64,000 nt of DNA from Rubrivivax benzoatilyticus JA2 = ATCC BAA-35 (GTDB taxonomy: Bacteria > Pseudomonadota > Gammaproteobacteria > Burkholderiales > Burkholderiaceae_C), in the NCBI RefSeq assembly GCF_000190375.1, contig NZ_AEWG01000063.1, positions 42,090 to 106,089 on the forward strand. Reading direction: 5' to 3'. Below the pieces are notes generated by a model. It had not been told where the DNA came from. It ran no database searches and worked only from the letters and a program-made list of their open reading frames with translations. Below are positions 46,198 to 56,877 of the stretch, piece after piece. Numbering within the stretch: position 1 is the stretch's first letter; each line of letters starts with the position of its first letter. Both the position numbers and the translations under genes were made by a program.

Positions 46198-48135
46198 TCA
46201 GGGCCCCGCGCCGCTTGCCGGGGCAGGGCCGGCCGGGCGTTCGCGCAGCACCCGCCGGTCGCGCACGCGGCGCGTGTAGCCGACGCGGTCGAAGTGCTCC
46301 AGCACCTGGATCGCGCGTTTGCGCCCCAGGCCGCAGGCGTCGCGGAATTCGGCCGCACCGACCTCGCCACGCGGCGCGGCGACGCTCAGTTCGTCCAGCA
46401 GCGCCAGCAGCTTCGTGACGGTCGCTTCGGGATAGAACAGGTCCTTGACGACCTGCTGCAGCTCGCCGCGGCGCGCCAGCTTGCGCAGCACCGTGCGCAC
46501 CTGGTCCTCGGGCGCGGCGGTGGCGGCGGCCAGGTCGCGCACCCAGGGCGGGTCGGCGCCGCCGTCGGCCAGGCGCGGCAGCAGGCGTTCGGCCAGGATC
46601 TGCTCGGCGGCGCTGAGGTTCACCGCGTGGCCGGGCAGGTGTAGCCAGGAACCCTGGCGCGCCAGCGAGCCGTCGGCCAGCATGGCGTCCAGCAGCGCCG
46701 GCCACAGCGCGTCGGTGCCGGCGTCGGCGGTGCCCGGCTGGACGATGCGCCGCAGGCGCGCGGCGTTGAGGCCGGGGTCGTCGGGCGAACGCTGGTGGAA
46801 GTCGGCCAGCACCGCGGCGATGCGCTCGCGCCAGCGTCGCCAGACCGGCGGCGCGACGAGCAGCGTGTCGCCGCCGGGCAGCGCGATGGCGACGGCGTCG
46901 GCCGGCGCCGTGTCGTGGCCCAGCAGCAGCACCAGCCGCGAGCGCGCCAGCCCGGCCGGTGCCAGTGCCAGCAGGCGGGCTGCGGCTTCGGGCGTGGCCT
47001 CGGCCTGCGCCGCTTCCAGCGCGTCCAGCCAGGCCAGGCGTTCGGCGCTGCGGCGCCGGCGTTCGGGCGCCCAGAGGTCGACGACGCGGCCGCCGCCGAT
47101 GGTGCGGCTGGCCTGGGCGTTGCGCAGGATCAGCCGGTCGCCGGGCAGGGCCCAGACCGGCGTTTCGAACACGAGCTGCACCCGCGCCGAGGCGCCGGCG
47201 GCCGGCGGCTGGGCGTCCAGCGGCACCAGATGGGCGAGGTGGTGGCCGGTGCCGACGTGAACGTGCACCGGCGCCCAGTGCGCCAGCGCGGGCGCGTCGG
47301 GCAGCAGGCGGATGCGGGCGTCCAGGCGCTCGCAGCGCTGCAGCGTGGCCGGCGCGGCGATCCAGTCGCCGCGCTGGATCGTGTCGCGGTCGATGCCGGC
47401 CAGCACCAGCGCGCAGCGCTGGCCGGCGCGGCCTTCGTCGGCGGCGCGGTTCTGGGCGTGGATCGAACGCACGCGCACCGCCTGGCCGCTGGCCGAGTGC
47501 TGCAGCGTGTCGCCGACCTGCACGCGGCCGGCGAACACCGTGCCGGTGACCGCCGTGCCCTGGCCGGCGAGCGTGAAGACGCGGTCGACGGCGAGGCGGA
47601 ATGCGCCGTCTGCGGCGCGTTGCGAACGTTCGTGCGCGACGGCTTCCAGGTGCGCACGCAGCGCGGCGACGCCCGGGTCGGCGTCGGCGGTGGCCACGGT
47701 CTCGAACACCGGCGCGCCGGCCAGCGGTGTGCCGGCCAGCAGCGCGGTGATCTCGGCGCGCACCTCGTCGCGGCGCGCCGGCGGCACGCGGTCGGCCTTG
47801 TTCAGCGCCACCGAGCCGTGGTGCACGCCCAGCAGGTCGAGGATCGCCAGGTGCTCGCGCGTCTGCGGCATCACGCCGTCGTCGGCGGCGACGACGAGCA
47901 GCGCATGGTCGATGCCGACCGCGCCGGCGACCATCGTGCGCACGAAACGTTCGTGGCCCGGCACGTCGACGATGCCCAGCACCGTGCCGTCGGCCAGCGG
48001 CGCGTAGGCGTAGCCGAGCTCGATCGAGATGCCGCGCTCGCGCTCTTCCTTCAGCCGGTCGGTGGCGACGCCGGTCAGCGCGCGCACCAGCGCGGTCTTG
48101 CCGTGGTCGATGTGGCCGGCGGTGCCGACGATCAT
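46198..48135 (-). CDS. selB: Selenocysteine-specific elongation factor SelB
   Basis: A 645-residue GTPase that brings Sec-tRNA-Sec to UGA codons next to a SECIS hairpin. The N-terminal EF-Tu-like G domain has [14 protein letters not shown] (P-loop), DVPGHERFV and NKAD. Beta-barrel domains follow, and the C-terminal winged-helix repeats that bind the SECIS RNA end with [24 protein letters not shown] 48135 starts the conserved [13 protein letters not shown] and overlaps the selA stop (ATGA). The length is close to E. coli SelB (614). Its SECIS target is within fdnG in the same operon. Confidence 0.96.
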   Translation of the reverse strand: MIVGTAGHIDHGKTALVRALTGVATDRLKEERERGISIELGYAYAPLADGTVLGIVDVPGHERFVRTMVAGAVGIDHALLVVAADDGVMPQTREHLAILDLLGVHHGSVALNKADRVPPARRDEVRAEITALLAGTPLAGAPVFETVATADADPGVAALRAHLEAVAHERSQRAADGAFRLAVDRVFTLAGQGTAVTGTVFAGRVQVGDTLQHSASGQAVRVRSIHAQNRAADEGRAGQRCALVLAGIDRDTIQRGDWIAAPATLQRCERLDARIRLLPDAPALAHWAPVHVHVGTGHHLAHLVPLDAQPPAAGASARVQLVFETPVWALPGDRLILRNAQASRTIGGGRVVDLWAPERRRRSAERLAWLDALEAAQAEATPEAAARLLALAPAGLARSRLVLLLGHDTAPADAVAIALPGGDTLLVAPPVWRRWRERIAAVLADFHQRSPDDPGLNAARLRRIVQPGTADAGTDALWPALLDAMLADGSLARQGSWLHLPGHAVNLSAAEQILAERLLPRLADGGADPPWVRDLAAATAAPEDQVRTVLRKLARRGELQQVVKDLFYPEATVTKLLALLDELSVAAPRGEVGAAEFRDACGLGRKRAIQVLEHFDRVGYTRRVRDRRVLRERPAGPAPASGAGP

Positions 48136-49553
48136 CGTGGCGTCCCCAGGGCCTCGGCCAGCGCGCCGAACTGGGCCGCGAACGCGGCTTCGTCCGCCGC
48201 TTCGATGCAACGCAGGTCCAGCCACAGCGCGCCGTCGGCGATGCGGCCGATCACCGGCCGCGGCAGGCCGCGCAAGGCTTCTTCCAGCCGCGCCAGCGCG
48301 CGCCCGCTGCGTTTGCCGGCCGGGCGCAGCACCAGGCCGGCGCTGGGCAGCGTGTCGACCGGCAGCGCGCCGCTGCCGATCTGGCTGCTCAGCGCCACGA
48401 CCTCGACTGCGGCGGCGTCGCCGAGCGCGGCCTGCAGCGGCGCACGCAGGCGTTCAGCTGCGGCGCGGATCTCGGCCTGCGGGCGTGTGAACAGCCGCAG
48501 CGTCGGCAGCCGTGCCGCCAGGTGCTCGGGCTCGCGGTACAGGCGCAGCACCGGCTCCAGCGCCGCCAGCGTCAGCTTGCCGACCCGCAGCGCTCGCTTC
48601 AGCGGGTTCTTCTTGATCTTGGCGATCAGGTCCTTGCGGCCGACGATCAGCCCGGCCTGCGGGCCGCCGAGCAGCTTGTCGCCGCTGAAGCTGACGACGT
48701 CGGCACCGGCGGCGACCGTCTCGCGCACCGTGGTCTCACGCGGCAGGCCGTGCGCCGCCAGGTCGGCCAGCGTGCCGCTGCCCAGGTCCACGGCCAGCGG
48801 CAGCCCGTGGGCGTGGGCGATGCGCGCGACCTCGCTCTCGGCCACGCTGGCGGTGAAACCTTCGACGGCGTAGTTGCTGCAGTGCACCTTCATCAGCAGC
48901 GCGGTGCGGGCGCCGATCGCGCCTTCGTAGTCGCGGGCGTGGGTGCGGTTGGTCGTGCCGACCTCGACCAGCCTGGCGCCGGCACGCGCCATGATGTCCG
49001 GGATGCGGAAGGCGCCGCCGATCTCGACCAGTTCGCCGCGCGAGACGATGACCTCCTTGCGCGGCGCCAGCGAGGACAGCATCAGCAGCACCGCGGCGGC
49101 GTTGTTGTTGACCACCGTCGCCGCCTCGGCGCCGGTCAGCTCGCGCAGCAGCTCGTCGACGACGTCGTCGCGGTCGCCACGGCCGCCGGTCGCCAGGTCG
49201 TATTCCAGGTTGGCCGGTGCCGTCAGCGCCTGCACGACGGCCTGCACCGCGGCGTCGGGCAGCAGCGCGCGGCCGAGGTTGGTGTGCAGCACGGTGCCGG
49301 TGCAGTTGAAGACGGCGCGCAGCCGCGGCTGGTCTTCGGCAGCGAGTGCCGCGGCCACCGCGGCGGCGATGGCCGGCAGCGCGAGTTCGGCTTCCGGAAG
49401 TTCGCCGGCAAGCAGGCGCTCGCGCAGGCGCTGCAGCCGCGCACGCACCGCGGCCGTCGTGCGTGTCGCGCCGTGCGCGGCCAGCAGCGGCGCCAGTTCG
49501 GCGCAGCCGAGCACGCGGTCGACGGCCGGCAGGCGGGCGGTCGGCGCCGTCAT
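48132..49553 (-). CDS. selA: L-seryl-tRNA(Sec) selenium transferase SelA
   Basis: A 473-residue PLP enzyme that converts Ser-tRNA-Sec to Sec-tRNA-Sec using selenophosphate. The PLP lysine is in [13 protein letters not shown]. Other SelA signatures are [15 protein letters not shown] and [13 protein letters not shown] near the N-terminal third and [13 protein letters not shown]. The length is close to E. coli SelA (463). Its start overlaps the fdhE stop and its stop overlaps the selB start, giving tight translational coupling fdhE-selA-selB. The selenophosphate donor gene selD is not in this window. Confidence 0.96.
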   Translation of the reverse strand: MTAPTARLPAVDRVLGCAELAPLLAAHGATRTTAAVRARLQRLRERLLAGELPEAELALPAIAAAVAAALAAEDQPRLRAVFNCTGTVLHTNLGRALLPDAAVQAVVQALTAPANLEYDLATGGRGDRDDVVDELLRELTGAEAATVVNNNAAAVLLMLSSLAPRKEVIVSRGELVEIGGAFRIPDIMARAGARLVEVGTTNRTHARDYEGAIGARTALLMKVHCSNYAVEGFTASVAESEVARIAHAHGLPLAVDLGSGTLADLAAHGLPRETTVRETVAAGADVVSFSGDKLLGGPQAGLIVGRKDLIAKIKKNPLKRALRVGKLTLAALEPVLRLYREPEHLAARLPTLRLFTRPQAEIRAAAERLRAPLQAALGDAAAVEVVALSSQIGSGALPVDTLPSAGLVLRPAGKRSGRALARLEEALRGLPRPVIGRIADGALWLDLRCIEAADEAAFAAQFGALAEALGTPR

Positions 49554-50482
49554 GCCTCGTCGGCGGGCTCGGGCAGCGCCAGCAGCGGGTTGCCCGAGGC
49601 GCGCTCGAACTCGGTCTCGGCCATCAGCAGGTCCAGGCGCAGGCTGGCCAGGTCGTCGGCCAGCGGTTCGGCCAGCGGGTCCTGGTGCTGGTCGACCTGT
49701 TTGCGGTAGCTGTGGCAGGCCGAGCAGGTCTCGGCGAGCACGGTCTTGCCGCCGTCCTCGACACCGAGGAAACGCACGCCGGCGGTCGACTCGCAGTGGC
49801 TGCACTTGACACGCACCATGTGCCACTCGGTGGCGCACAGCGCGCAGTGCAGGTAGCGGTGGCCGCCCGCGGCACCGCCGATGCGCAGCACGCTGGCCAC
49901 CGGCGGCGTGCCGCAGACCGGGCAGGTCGTCGGCTCGGCCGGCACGCCCAGCGCGTCGGCGTCGAGCCGGCTGGCGCGGTCGGCCCAGACGAGCTGCAGC
50001 GCGGCCATCACGACCGGCTGCAGCGCCGCGGTGTCGGCGTCGACGTCCTCGTCGAGCAGGTCGACGGCCAGCGCGTCCAGCGCCGCGGCGTCCATCGTGC
50101 GCAGGCGCTGCAGCTGCTCGCGCAGCGGTGCCGGCAGCGTGTCGCCGGCGGCCAGCGCGCGCTCGACGATCTGCGCCAGCACCTCGCGCCAGGCGGGGTC
50201 TGGCTTGTCCTGCGTCGGCAGCGGCGGCATGCCGTGTTCGAGCGCGCGCTGCAGCACGGCGGCGTCGGGCGGCGTGGTCTTCACCGTCGCCGCCGCGGCG
50301 GCCTGGCCGTCGGCCAGCAGCGCGACGAAACGCAGGTAGTCGGCGATCGGGTGGCCGTCGGCGAGCTGGCGCAGGCGCGCGGCGCGTTCGGCATAAAGCT
50401 CCGCCGGCCGGGGCAGGCGGATGCGGGGGAAGTCGATGGCGTCCAGGGCCTCGATCTCGCCCGGCTGGAGGATTCGCTGCAC
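49550..50482 (-). CDS. fdhE: Formate dehydrogenase accessory protein FdhE
   Basis: A 310-residue cytoplasmic accessory protein needed for maturation of respiratory formate dehydrogenases. Four CxxC motifs in the C-terminal half form the rubredoxin-like metal sites: CPVC, CALC, CSHC and CSAC. The N-terminal half is helical. The start is GTG 50482 with AAGGA upstream. It lies 80 bp after fdnI and overlaps selA by four bases. The length equals that of E. coli FdhE (309). Confidence 0.94.
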   Translation of the reverse strand: MQRILQPGEIEALDAIDFPRIRLPRPAELYAERAARLRQLADGHPIADYLRFVALLADGQAAAAATVKTTPPDAAVLQRALEHGMPPLPTQDKPDPAWREVLAQIVERALAAGDTLPAPLREQLQRLRTMDAAALDALAVDLLDEDVDADTAALQPVVMAALQLVWADRASRLDADALGVPAEPTTCPVCGTPPVASVLRIGGAAGGHRYLHCALCATEWHMVRVKCSHCESTAGVRFLGVEDGGKTVLAETCSACHSYRKQVDQHQDPLAEPLADDLASLRLDLLMAETEFERASGNPLLALPEPADEA

Positions 50483-50562
50483 GCGGGTTCCTTGTTCGTT
50501 GCAAGTGACACCGCCCGCGGCCGCCGGCTGGCGACACGCGGGCGGCGCGGGTCAGGCGGGGT

Positions 50563-51189
50563 TCAGCTCTCGTCGCCGGTCATCTTGCGATACCAGTTGC
50601 GATGGTGCTGCTTGGCCCAGGCGCGCGTGACGGTGCCGTAGAACATCGCGCGTATCGTGCCACGGGTCCAGATGGCCGCGTAGGCGTGCATGACGATCAG
50701 CAGGATCATGCCGATGCCGGCGATGGCGTGCAGCAGCGAGGCCACGCGCACGACACCGACCGGGAACGTGAACCAGGCGCGCCACATCGGGATGCCGGTG
50801 ATCACCATCACCACCATGCAGACGACGAGGGCCCAGAACAGCAGCTTCTGGCCGCCGTTGTACTTGCCCTGCGCCGGCATGTCGTGGTCGTCGCCGTCGA
50901 CCATCTTGCCGACGTTGCGCAGCCAGTCCACGTCCACCGGCTCGATCACGTTCAGGCGCCAGAAGCGCCAGGCCATGATCGTGAACAGCAGCGCCATGCC
51001 GACGCCGATGTACGGGTGCAGGATGCGCGCCCAGGTCGGGCCGCCGAAGAACATCGTCAACGGGAACAGCGCCGGGTGGAAGAAGGCCAGGCCCGAGAGC
51101 ATGACGCCCAGGAACAACCAGCCGACCGCCCAGTGGTTGGCGCGTTCGGAGGCGTTGTAGCGCACGAGGTCGCGTGGGTTGCGTCTCAT
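50563..51189 (-). CDS. fdnI: Formate dehydrogenase cytochrome b556 subunit (gamma)
   Basis: A 208-residue inner-membrane dihaem cytochrome b with four hydrophobic helices. Histidines likely to bind haem are in [22 protein letters not shown] and IVMHAYAA. It takes electrons from FdnH and reduces quinone. It is similar to E. coli FdnI (217). Its ATG overlaps the fdnH stop (ATGA). A cytoplasmic-facing loop with [17 protein letters not shown] sits between helices 2 and 3, as in relatives. Confidence 0.93.
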   Translation of the reverse strand: MRRNPRDLVRYNASERANHWAVGWLFLGVMLSGLAFFHPALFPLTMFFGGPTWARILHPYIGVGMALLFTIMAWRFWRLNVIEPVDVDWLRNVGKMVDGDDHDMPAQGKYNGGQKLLFWALVVCMVVMVITGIPMWRAWFTFPVGVVRVASLLHAIAGIGMILLIVMHAYAAIWTRGTIRAMFYGTVTRAWAKQHHRNWYRKMTGDES

Positions 51190-52115
51190 CGCGGCGTCTC
51201 CTCTTCGTTGGCCAGGGCTTCACGGTCCTTGCGTTCCATCTCGTCCTCCAGGGCCTTGGACACGTCGTTCGGGCCCTTGGTGATGTAGTGGAACAGCGAG
51301 GCGAAGCCGGCGATCGCCAGGCCGGCCACCGCCATCGGCTTGAGCGCACCCTTCCAGAAGCCGACCACCGGGCTCACCGACGGGTCCGCCGGCAGGCCTT
51401 CGTAGCGCTTCGGGTCGTCGGCGTGGTGCAGCACGTACATGACGTGCGTGCCGCCGACGCCGGCCGGGTCGTACAGGCCGGCGTTGGCGTAGCCGCGTTC
51501 CTTCAGGTCCTCGATGCGCTCGGCGGCCTGGTCCTTCATCGCCTGCTTGGTGCCGAACATGATCGCCCCGGTGGGGCAGGTCTTCACGCAGGCCGGCTCC
51601 TGGCCGACCGCGACGCGGTCGGAGCACAGCGTGCACTTGTAGGCCTTGTGATCGGTCTTGGAGATGCGCGGGACGTTGAACGGACAGCCGGTGATGCAGT
51701 AGCCGCAGCCGATGCAGTTTTCCTGGTGGAAGTCGACGATGCCGTTGGTGTACTGGACGATCGCGCCGGGCGACGGGCAGGCCTTCAGGCAGCCCGGGTC
51801 GGCGCAGTGCATGCAGCCGTCCTTGCGGATCAGCCACTCCAGGTTGCCGGTCTTCTCGTCCTCGTGTTCGGTGAAACGCATCACCGTCCACGCGGCCGAG
51901 GTCAGGTCCACCGGGTTGTCGTAGACGCCCAGGTTGGTGCCCGGCTCCTGGCGCAGGTCGTTCCACTCCATGCAGGCGGTCTGGCAGGCCTTGCAGCCGA
52001 TGCACTTGGAGACGTCGATCAGCTTGGCGACTTCACCCGAGGCCGGCACCCGCGCCTGCGGCGAGGGTGTCGTCGTGGCCGAGCGCGCCTTGATGTCGAG
52101 AGATTGCAGTGACAT
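51186..52115 (-). CDS. fdnH: Formate dehydrogenase iron-sulfur subunit (beta)
   Basis: A 309-residue ferredoxin-like subunit with four [4Fe-4S] cluster motifs: [35 protein letters not shown], and CTLCSDRV with CVKTC. A single C-terminal membrane helix ([20 protein letters not shown]) anchors it. It passes electrons from the catalytic FdnG to the cytochrome FdnI. The length is close to E. coli FdnH (294). It begins nine bases after the fdnG stop. Confidence 0.96.
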   Translation of the reverse strand: MSLQSLDIKARSATTTPSPQARVPASGEVAKLIDVSKCIGCKACQTACMEWNDLRQEPGTNLGVYDNPVDLTSAAWTVMRFTEHEDEKTGNLEWLIRKDGCMHCADPGCLKACPSPGAIVQYTNGIVDFHQENCIGCGYCITGCPFNVPRISKTDHKAYKCTLCSDRVAVGQEPACVKTCPTGAIMFGTKQAMKDQAAERIEDLKERGYANAGLYDPAGVGGTHVMYVLHHADDPKRYEGLPADPSVSPVVGFWKGALKPMAVAGLAIAGFASLFHYITKGPNDVSKALEDEMERKDREALANEEETPR

Positions 52116-52124
52116 GGGCGCTCC

Positions 52125-55100
52125 TCAGACCTTCTCGACCTTGACCAGGAAGGTCTTGAACTCGGGCGTGTTGGTGTTGCCGTCGCCGACGAACGGCGTC
52201 AGCGTGTTGGCCAGGAAACCCGGCTTGGTCACCCCCTTGAAGCCCCAGTGGATCGGGATGCCGACGTGGTGCACCGGCTTGCCCTCGATCGTCATCGGCT
52301 TGATGCGCTTGGTGACCACCGCACGCGCCTTGATGTAGCCGCGTTTGGACGACACCTTCACCAGGTCCCCGGCGGCGATGCCCAGGCTCTGCGCCAGCAC
52401 CTCGCCGATCTCGACGATCTGCTCGGGCTGGGTGATCGCGTTGAGCAGCGCGTGCTTGGTCCAGTAGTGGAAGTGCTCGGTCAGGCGGTAGGTGGTGCCG
52501 ACGTGCGGGTAGTCCGCCGCCTTGCCGAAGGTCTCCCAGATCGGCTTGAACACGCGCGCCGCCGGCGAGTTGGTCGCCAGCGGGTTCTTCGGGTGCAGCG
52601 GGTTGTAGCCCAGCGGCGTGTCGAAGGGCTCGTAGTGCTCGGGGAACGGCCCTTCGGCCAGGCCCTTGCGCGCGAAGAAACGCGCCACGCCCTCGGGGTT
52701 CATGATGAACGGCCCGGCGCCGGTTTCGGGCGCCAGCGTCGGCGCCATGTCCGGCACGTCGGCGCCGCCCCAGGCGCTGCCGTTCCAGCCGATCAGCTTG
52801 CGCCGCGGGTTGAACGGCTTGCCCTCGACGTCGCAGGAGGCGCGGTTGTAGAGCACGCGGCGGTTGGCCGGCCAGGCCCAGGCCCAGTTCAGCGTGTTGC
52901 CGATGCCGGTCGGGTCGGAGTTGTCGCGGCGCGCCATCTGGTTGCCGGCCTGGGTCCAGCAGCCGGCGAAGATCCAGCAGCCGCCCATCGTCGAGCCGTC
53001 GTCGCGCATCTCGCCGAAGCCGGCGAGCTGCTCGCCGGCCTTGCGGATCAGCTTGGTCGGGTCCTTGGGGTCGAAGACGTCGGCCAGCGCGCGGCCGTTG
53101 TACTCCTTGGCCACTTCCTCGGGCGTCGGCTCCTCGGCGTGCGCGTACGGCCACCAGAGCTTGAGGATCGGGTCGGGGAAGGCCCCGCCGTCCTTCTTGT
53201 ACATCTCGCGCAGGCGCAGGAACAGCGCCGACATGATCTGGATGTCGGTGCGCGCCTCGCCCGGCGGCTCGGCGGCCTTCCAGTGCCACTGCAGCACGCG
53301 GCTGGAGCTGACGACCGCGCCGTCCTCCTCGGCGAAGCAGGTCGTCGGCAGGCGGAAGACGGTGGTCTGGATCTTCGAGCTGTCGACGTCGTTGTACTCG
53401 CCGTGGTTCTTCCAGAACTCGCTGGTCTCGGTGGCCAGCGGGTCCATCACGACGAGGAACTTCAGCTTCGACAGGCCGTCGCGCACGCGGTCCTTGTTGG
53501 ACAGCGCCGCCAGCGGGTTGAAGCCCTGGGCGATGTAGCCGTTGACCTTGCCCTGGTTCATCAGCTCGAAGACCTGCAGCATGTCGTACTGCTTGTCGAG
53601 CTTGGGCAGGTAGTCGTAGGCCCAGTGGTTCTCGGCGGTCGCGTTCGGCCCGTACCAGGCCTTCATCAGGCTGACGTGGAACTTCGGGTAGTTCTGCCAG
53701 TAGCTCATCTGGCCCGGACGCAGCGGTTTCTGCGTGCGGGTGTCGACGTACTTCTGGTAGTCCTGCTCGGCCTGGCCGGGCAGCGACAGGTAACCCGGCA
53801 GGCTGGCCGACAGCAGGCCCAGGTCGGTGAGGCCCTGGATGTTGGAGTGCCCGCGCAGCGCGTTCATGCCGCCACCGGCGACACCGATGTTGCCCAGCAG
53901 CAGCTGCACCATCGCGCCGGTGCGCAGGATCTGCGCGCCGATCGAGTGCTGCGTCCAGCCCAGCGCGTAGAGGATCGTCGCCGCGCGGCCGGCCACGGCC
54001 GTCGACGCGAGCTTCTCGCAGACGTGCAGGAACTTGGCCTTCGGCGTGCCGCAGATGCTCTCGACCTTGTCCGGCGTGTAGCGGCTGTAGTGCTTCTTCA
54101 GCAGCTGGTAGACGCAGCGCGGGTGCTCCAGCGTCGGGTCGGTCTTGACGAAGCCGTCGGCGCCGAGCTCGTAGTCCCAGCTCGTGCGGTCATAACTGCG
54201 CTTGTCGGCGTTGTAGCCCGAGTAGATGCCGTCCTCGAACGCGAAGTCCTCGCGCACGATGAAGCTGAAGTCCGTGTAGTTGCGGACGTACTCGTGGTGG
54301 ATCTTGTCGTTCTCGAGCAGGTAGTGGATGACCCCGCCGAGGAAGACGATGTCGCTGCCGGAGCGGATCGGGGCGTAGAAGTCCGCCACCGCCGCAGAGC
54401 GGTTGAAGCGCGGATCGACCACCATGAAGTGCGCCTTGTTGTGCGCCTTCGCCTCGGTGACCCACTTGAACCCGCAGGGGTGAGCTTCGGCGGCATTGCC
54501 GCCCATGATCAGGATGACGTCCGCATTCTTGATGTCGACCCAATGGTTCGTCATCGCTCCACGGCCAAACGTCGGGGCAAGACCTGCCACCGTCGGGCCG
54601 TGTCAGACACGGGCTTGGTTGTCGAATGCGAGCAGGCCCCAGGAACGGGCGACCTTGTGGGTGATGTAGCCGGCTTCGTTGCTGGACGCCGAGGCGGCCA
54701 GCATGCCGGTGGTGAGCCAGCGGTTGACCGTCAGGCCGTCTTCGGTCTTCTCGACGAAGTTGGCGTCGCGGTCTTCCTTCAGCAGCCGGGCGATGCGGGT
54801 GTTGGCCTCGTCCCAGGAGATGCGCTTCCACTCGCTGGAACCGGGCTCGCGGACCTCGGGGAACAGCAGCCGGTTGGGGCTGTTGATGATGTCCAGCAGG
54901 CCGGCGCCCTTGGGGCACAGCGTGCCGCGGTTGACCGGATGGTCGGGGTCGCCCTCGACGTGGATCACCGAACGCTTGGCGTTCTTGGCGCCGTCGCCGA
55001 GCGAGTACATCAGGATGCCGCAGCCGACCGAGCAGTAGGTGCAGGTCTGGCGTGTGACCGTGGTGGCGGCGAGCTTGTACTGGCGGACTTCGGCCAGCGC

Positions 55101-55193
55101 GGTGGCTGGCGAGAAGCCCATCAGCGCCAAGCTCGATCCCGCCAGCGTGGAGCCAGTCACTTTCATGAACTGGCGCCTGGAGAGCTGCTTCAT
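52125..55193 (-). CDS. fdnG: Formate dehydrogenase major subunit, selenocysteine-containing (UGA read-through)
   Basis: A molybdopterin enzyme oxidising formate to CO2 in the periplasm, about 1022 residues including selenocysteine. A Tat signal (SRRQFMKVTG) starts at ATG 55193. A [4Fe-4S] site follows (CTYCSVGC...CPKG). At 54603-54605 an in-frame TGA falls in ARV-Sec-HGPT, the position of Sec196 in E. coli FdnG (here residue 197), and the homology continues unbroken after it (GAMTNHWVDIKNADVI). Ordinary gene finders split it into two frames (54603-55289 and 52125-54590). A SECIS hairpin follows the TGA, and selA, selB and selC are in the same operon. Confidence 0.96.
54560..54605 (-). promoter_or_regulatory. 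SECIS element of fdnG with the recoded UGA
   Basis: Directly after TGA (54605-54603) the message folds into a hairpin. The base is CACGGCC paired perfectly with GGCCGTG (54602-54596 and 54566-54560). The tip is GGCA / TGCC around the loop GGTCT (54584-54580). The GGUCU apical loop is the known SelB-binding signature of E. coli fdhF and is in the expected place for recoding. Confidence 0.92.
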
Positions 55194-55431
55194 GAGCGCA
55201 TTCCCGTGGCTGTGAAGGATGGATCGACGGCGCCTGGCGGGTGCGGCCATGAGTGGTGAGGGCGGCACGATGGCCGGCCACTGACTCATCGTGCGCTGCC
55301 CCCGCGGACGTGAGCGGCACGAACCAGGAGCTTTTCACATGCTAACAGTGCGTTGCAGATCACGTCATGGCACTTGCCCTAGTCCCAGCGCCGGCGTCGG
55401 GCAGCCGGCGCGGCGACAATCCCGCCCGCCG
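55194..55431. promoter_or_regulatory. fdnG-fdhD divergent promoter region
   Basis: This 238-bp gap between the Tat-signal start of fdnG and the fdhD start must hold both promoters. A more AT-rich stretch (GCTTTTCACATGCTAACAG at about 55332) is the best candidate core. No clear FNR, NarL or RpoN site was recognised by eye. Confidence 0.4.
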
Positions 55432-56259
55432 ATGAAGCCTGCCGACACCGCCGTTCCCGAAGGCCTGCGCCGACTGCGTGTCGTCGCGCGCCGCGGCGGC
55501 GTGGTGCAGGCGGCCGACGACTGGGTCGCCGAGGAAGTGCCGGTGGCGCTGGTCTTCAACGGCATCTCGCACGCCGTGATGATGGCCACGCCGGCCGATC
55601 TGGAGGACTTCGCGCGCGGCTTCTGCGCCACCGAAGGCCTGGCCGACGCGCAGGAGCTGCGTTCGGTCGAGGCCGTGCCCGGCTGCGACGGCATCGAGCT
55701 GCACCTGGAGGTCTCGGCAGCCTGCGAATGGCGGCTGCGCGAGCGCCGGCGCACGCTGGCCGGGCGCACCGGCTGCGGCCTGTGCGGCACCGACAGCCTG
55801 GGTCAGGTGCGCCAGACGCTGCCGGCGCTGGCGCCGCGCCCCTTCACGCCGCAGGCGCTGGCGCGGGCCCAGCACGAGCTGCGCGAGGCCCAGGGCCTGC
55901 AGCGCCTGGCCGGCGCGACGCACGCCGCCGCCTGGTGCGACGCCGACGGCCACGCCCGCCTGGTGCGCGAGGACGTCGGCCGCCACAACGCGCTGGACAA
56001 GCTGGTCGGCGCGATGCAGCGCGCCGGGCTGGCGGCCGGCGAGGGTTTCGTCGCGATCACCAGCCGCGCCAGCTTCGAGATGGTGCAGAAGACCGCGCGC
56101 CTGGGCGCGCCGGCGCTGGCCGCGGTCTCGGCGCCGACGGCGATGGCGGTGGACCTGGCGCAGTCCTGCGGCCTGCTGCTCGCCGGCTTCGTGCGCGGCG
56201 CGGACCTCGTCGCCTACACCTTCCCCGAGCGCCTGGGGCTGCCGCCGGCCGACGCCTGA
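55432..56259 (+). CDS. fdhD: Formate dehydrogenase sulfur carrier / sulfurtransferase FdhD
   Basis: A 275-residue protein that hands sulfur from IscS to the molybdenum cofactor of formate dehydrogenase, which is essential for activity. The sulfur-transfer CxxC is in RTGCGLCGTDS, and the family patterns LVFNGISHAVMMATPADLEDFARGF and EDVGRHNALDKLVG are present. ATG 55432 is chosen; upstream in-frame codons lack similarity. It is divergent from the fdn-sel operon, supporting shared regulation. Confidence 0.95.
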   Translation: MKPADTAVPEGLRRLRVVARRGGVVQAADDWVAEEVPVALVFNGISHAVMMATPADLEDFARGFCATEGLADAQELRSVEAVPGCDGIELHLEVSAACEWRLRERRRTLAGRTGCGLCGTDSLGQVRQTLPALAPRPFTPQALARAQHELREAQGLQRLAGATHAAAWCDADGHARLVREDVGRHNALDKLVGAMQRAGLAAGEGFVAITSRASFEMVQKTARLGAPALAAVSAPTAMAVDLAQSCGLLLAGFVRGADLVAYTFPERLGLPPADA

Positions 56260-56293
56260 TGCGGCGCCGGCTGCGGCCGGTGCCGTCGCCCCG

Positions 56294-56737
56294 ATGCTGA
56301 GCGCGCTCGTCTTCTCCTGCCTGGTCGTCGCCGTCGCCGACGGCGACACGCTGACCGCGCGCTGCCCGGCGCCGCAAGGCACGCTGCGTGTGCGCCTGGC
56401 CGACGTCGACGCGCCGGAGAAGGCCCAGGCTTTCGGCCCGGCCTCGCGCCGCCACCTGGCCGCGCTGTGCCTGCGCCGGCACGCCGAGATCCGCCCGCTG
56501 CCCGGCAGCGCCGGCCGCGACCGCTATGGCCGTGCCATCGCCCACGTGTCCTGCGGCGGCCGCGACGCCGGCACGGCGCAGCTGCGCGCCGGCCTGGCCT
56601 GGGTCATGGAGGGTTACGCCGCCGACCTCAACCTGCCGGCGCTGCAGTGGCAGGCGCGGCACGACCGCGCCGGGCTGTGGGCCGAGTCCCGGCCGGTGCC
56701 GCCCTGGGTCTGGCGGCGGCAGCACCGCCGCCGCTGA
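56294..56737 (+). CDS. Thermonuclease-like (SNase) protein
   Basis: A 147-residue staphylococcal-nuclease-fold protein. A short hydrophobic N-terminus (SALVFSCLVVAVADGDT) may be a signal peptide or simply the first strands. Catalytic motifs RLADVDAPEKAQAFG and DRYGRAIAHV carry the Arg/Glu/Arg positions of the family. It probably cleaves DNA and RNA with calcium. It is 34 bp after fdhD, but functionally unrelated. The C-terminal tail WRRQHRRR is basic. Confidence 0.82.
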   Translation: MLSALVFSCLVVAVADGDTLTARCPAPQGTLRVRLADVDAPEKAQAFGPASRRHLAALCLRRHAEIRPLPGSAGRDRYGRAIAHVSCGGRDAGTAQLRAGLAWVMEGYAADLNLPALQWQARHDRAGLWAESRPVPPWVWRRQHRRR

Positions 56738-56767
56738 CAATCCTGCACAAACCGTGCGGGATCTCGC

Positions 56768-56801
56768 AAAAATGCCACAAATGCTCTTTGTGCGAATTTT
56801 T
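56768..56801. terminator. AT-rich palindrome with T-tract after the nuclease gene
   Basis: CACAAA-TGCTC-TTTGTG is flanked by AAAAAT on the left and ATTTTT on the right, giving a roughly 34-bp imperfect palindrome. It can act as a terminator in either direction. It is strikingly AT-rich against its surroundings and also lies just upstream of the chemoreceptor gene, so an operator role is possible. Confidence 0.55.
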
Positions 56802-56877
56802 AGAATCGTTTCTGCGTCGCCCTCGTGACGCCTAGCCGGCGCATGGCCTGCCGTCGCTCGATTACCGGGGCCATGAG

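Noticed and set aside
48132..50537. An 801-residue fused SelA on the minus strand
   Set aside because: The added N-terminal part is the shadow of fdhE; SelA similarity begins at 49553.
52125..55289. Frameshift or nonsense mutation splitting the formate dehydrogenase gene into two pieces
   Set aside because: The TGA is in frame, sits at the known selenocysteine position, is followed by a SECIS hairpin, and selA, selB and selC are in the same operon.
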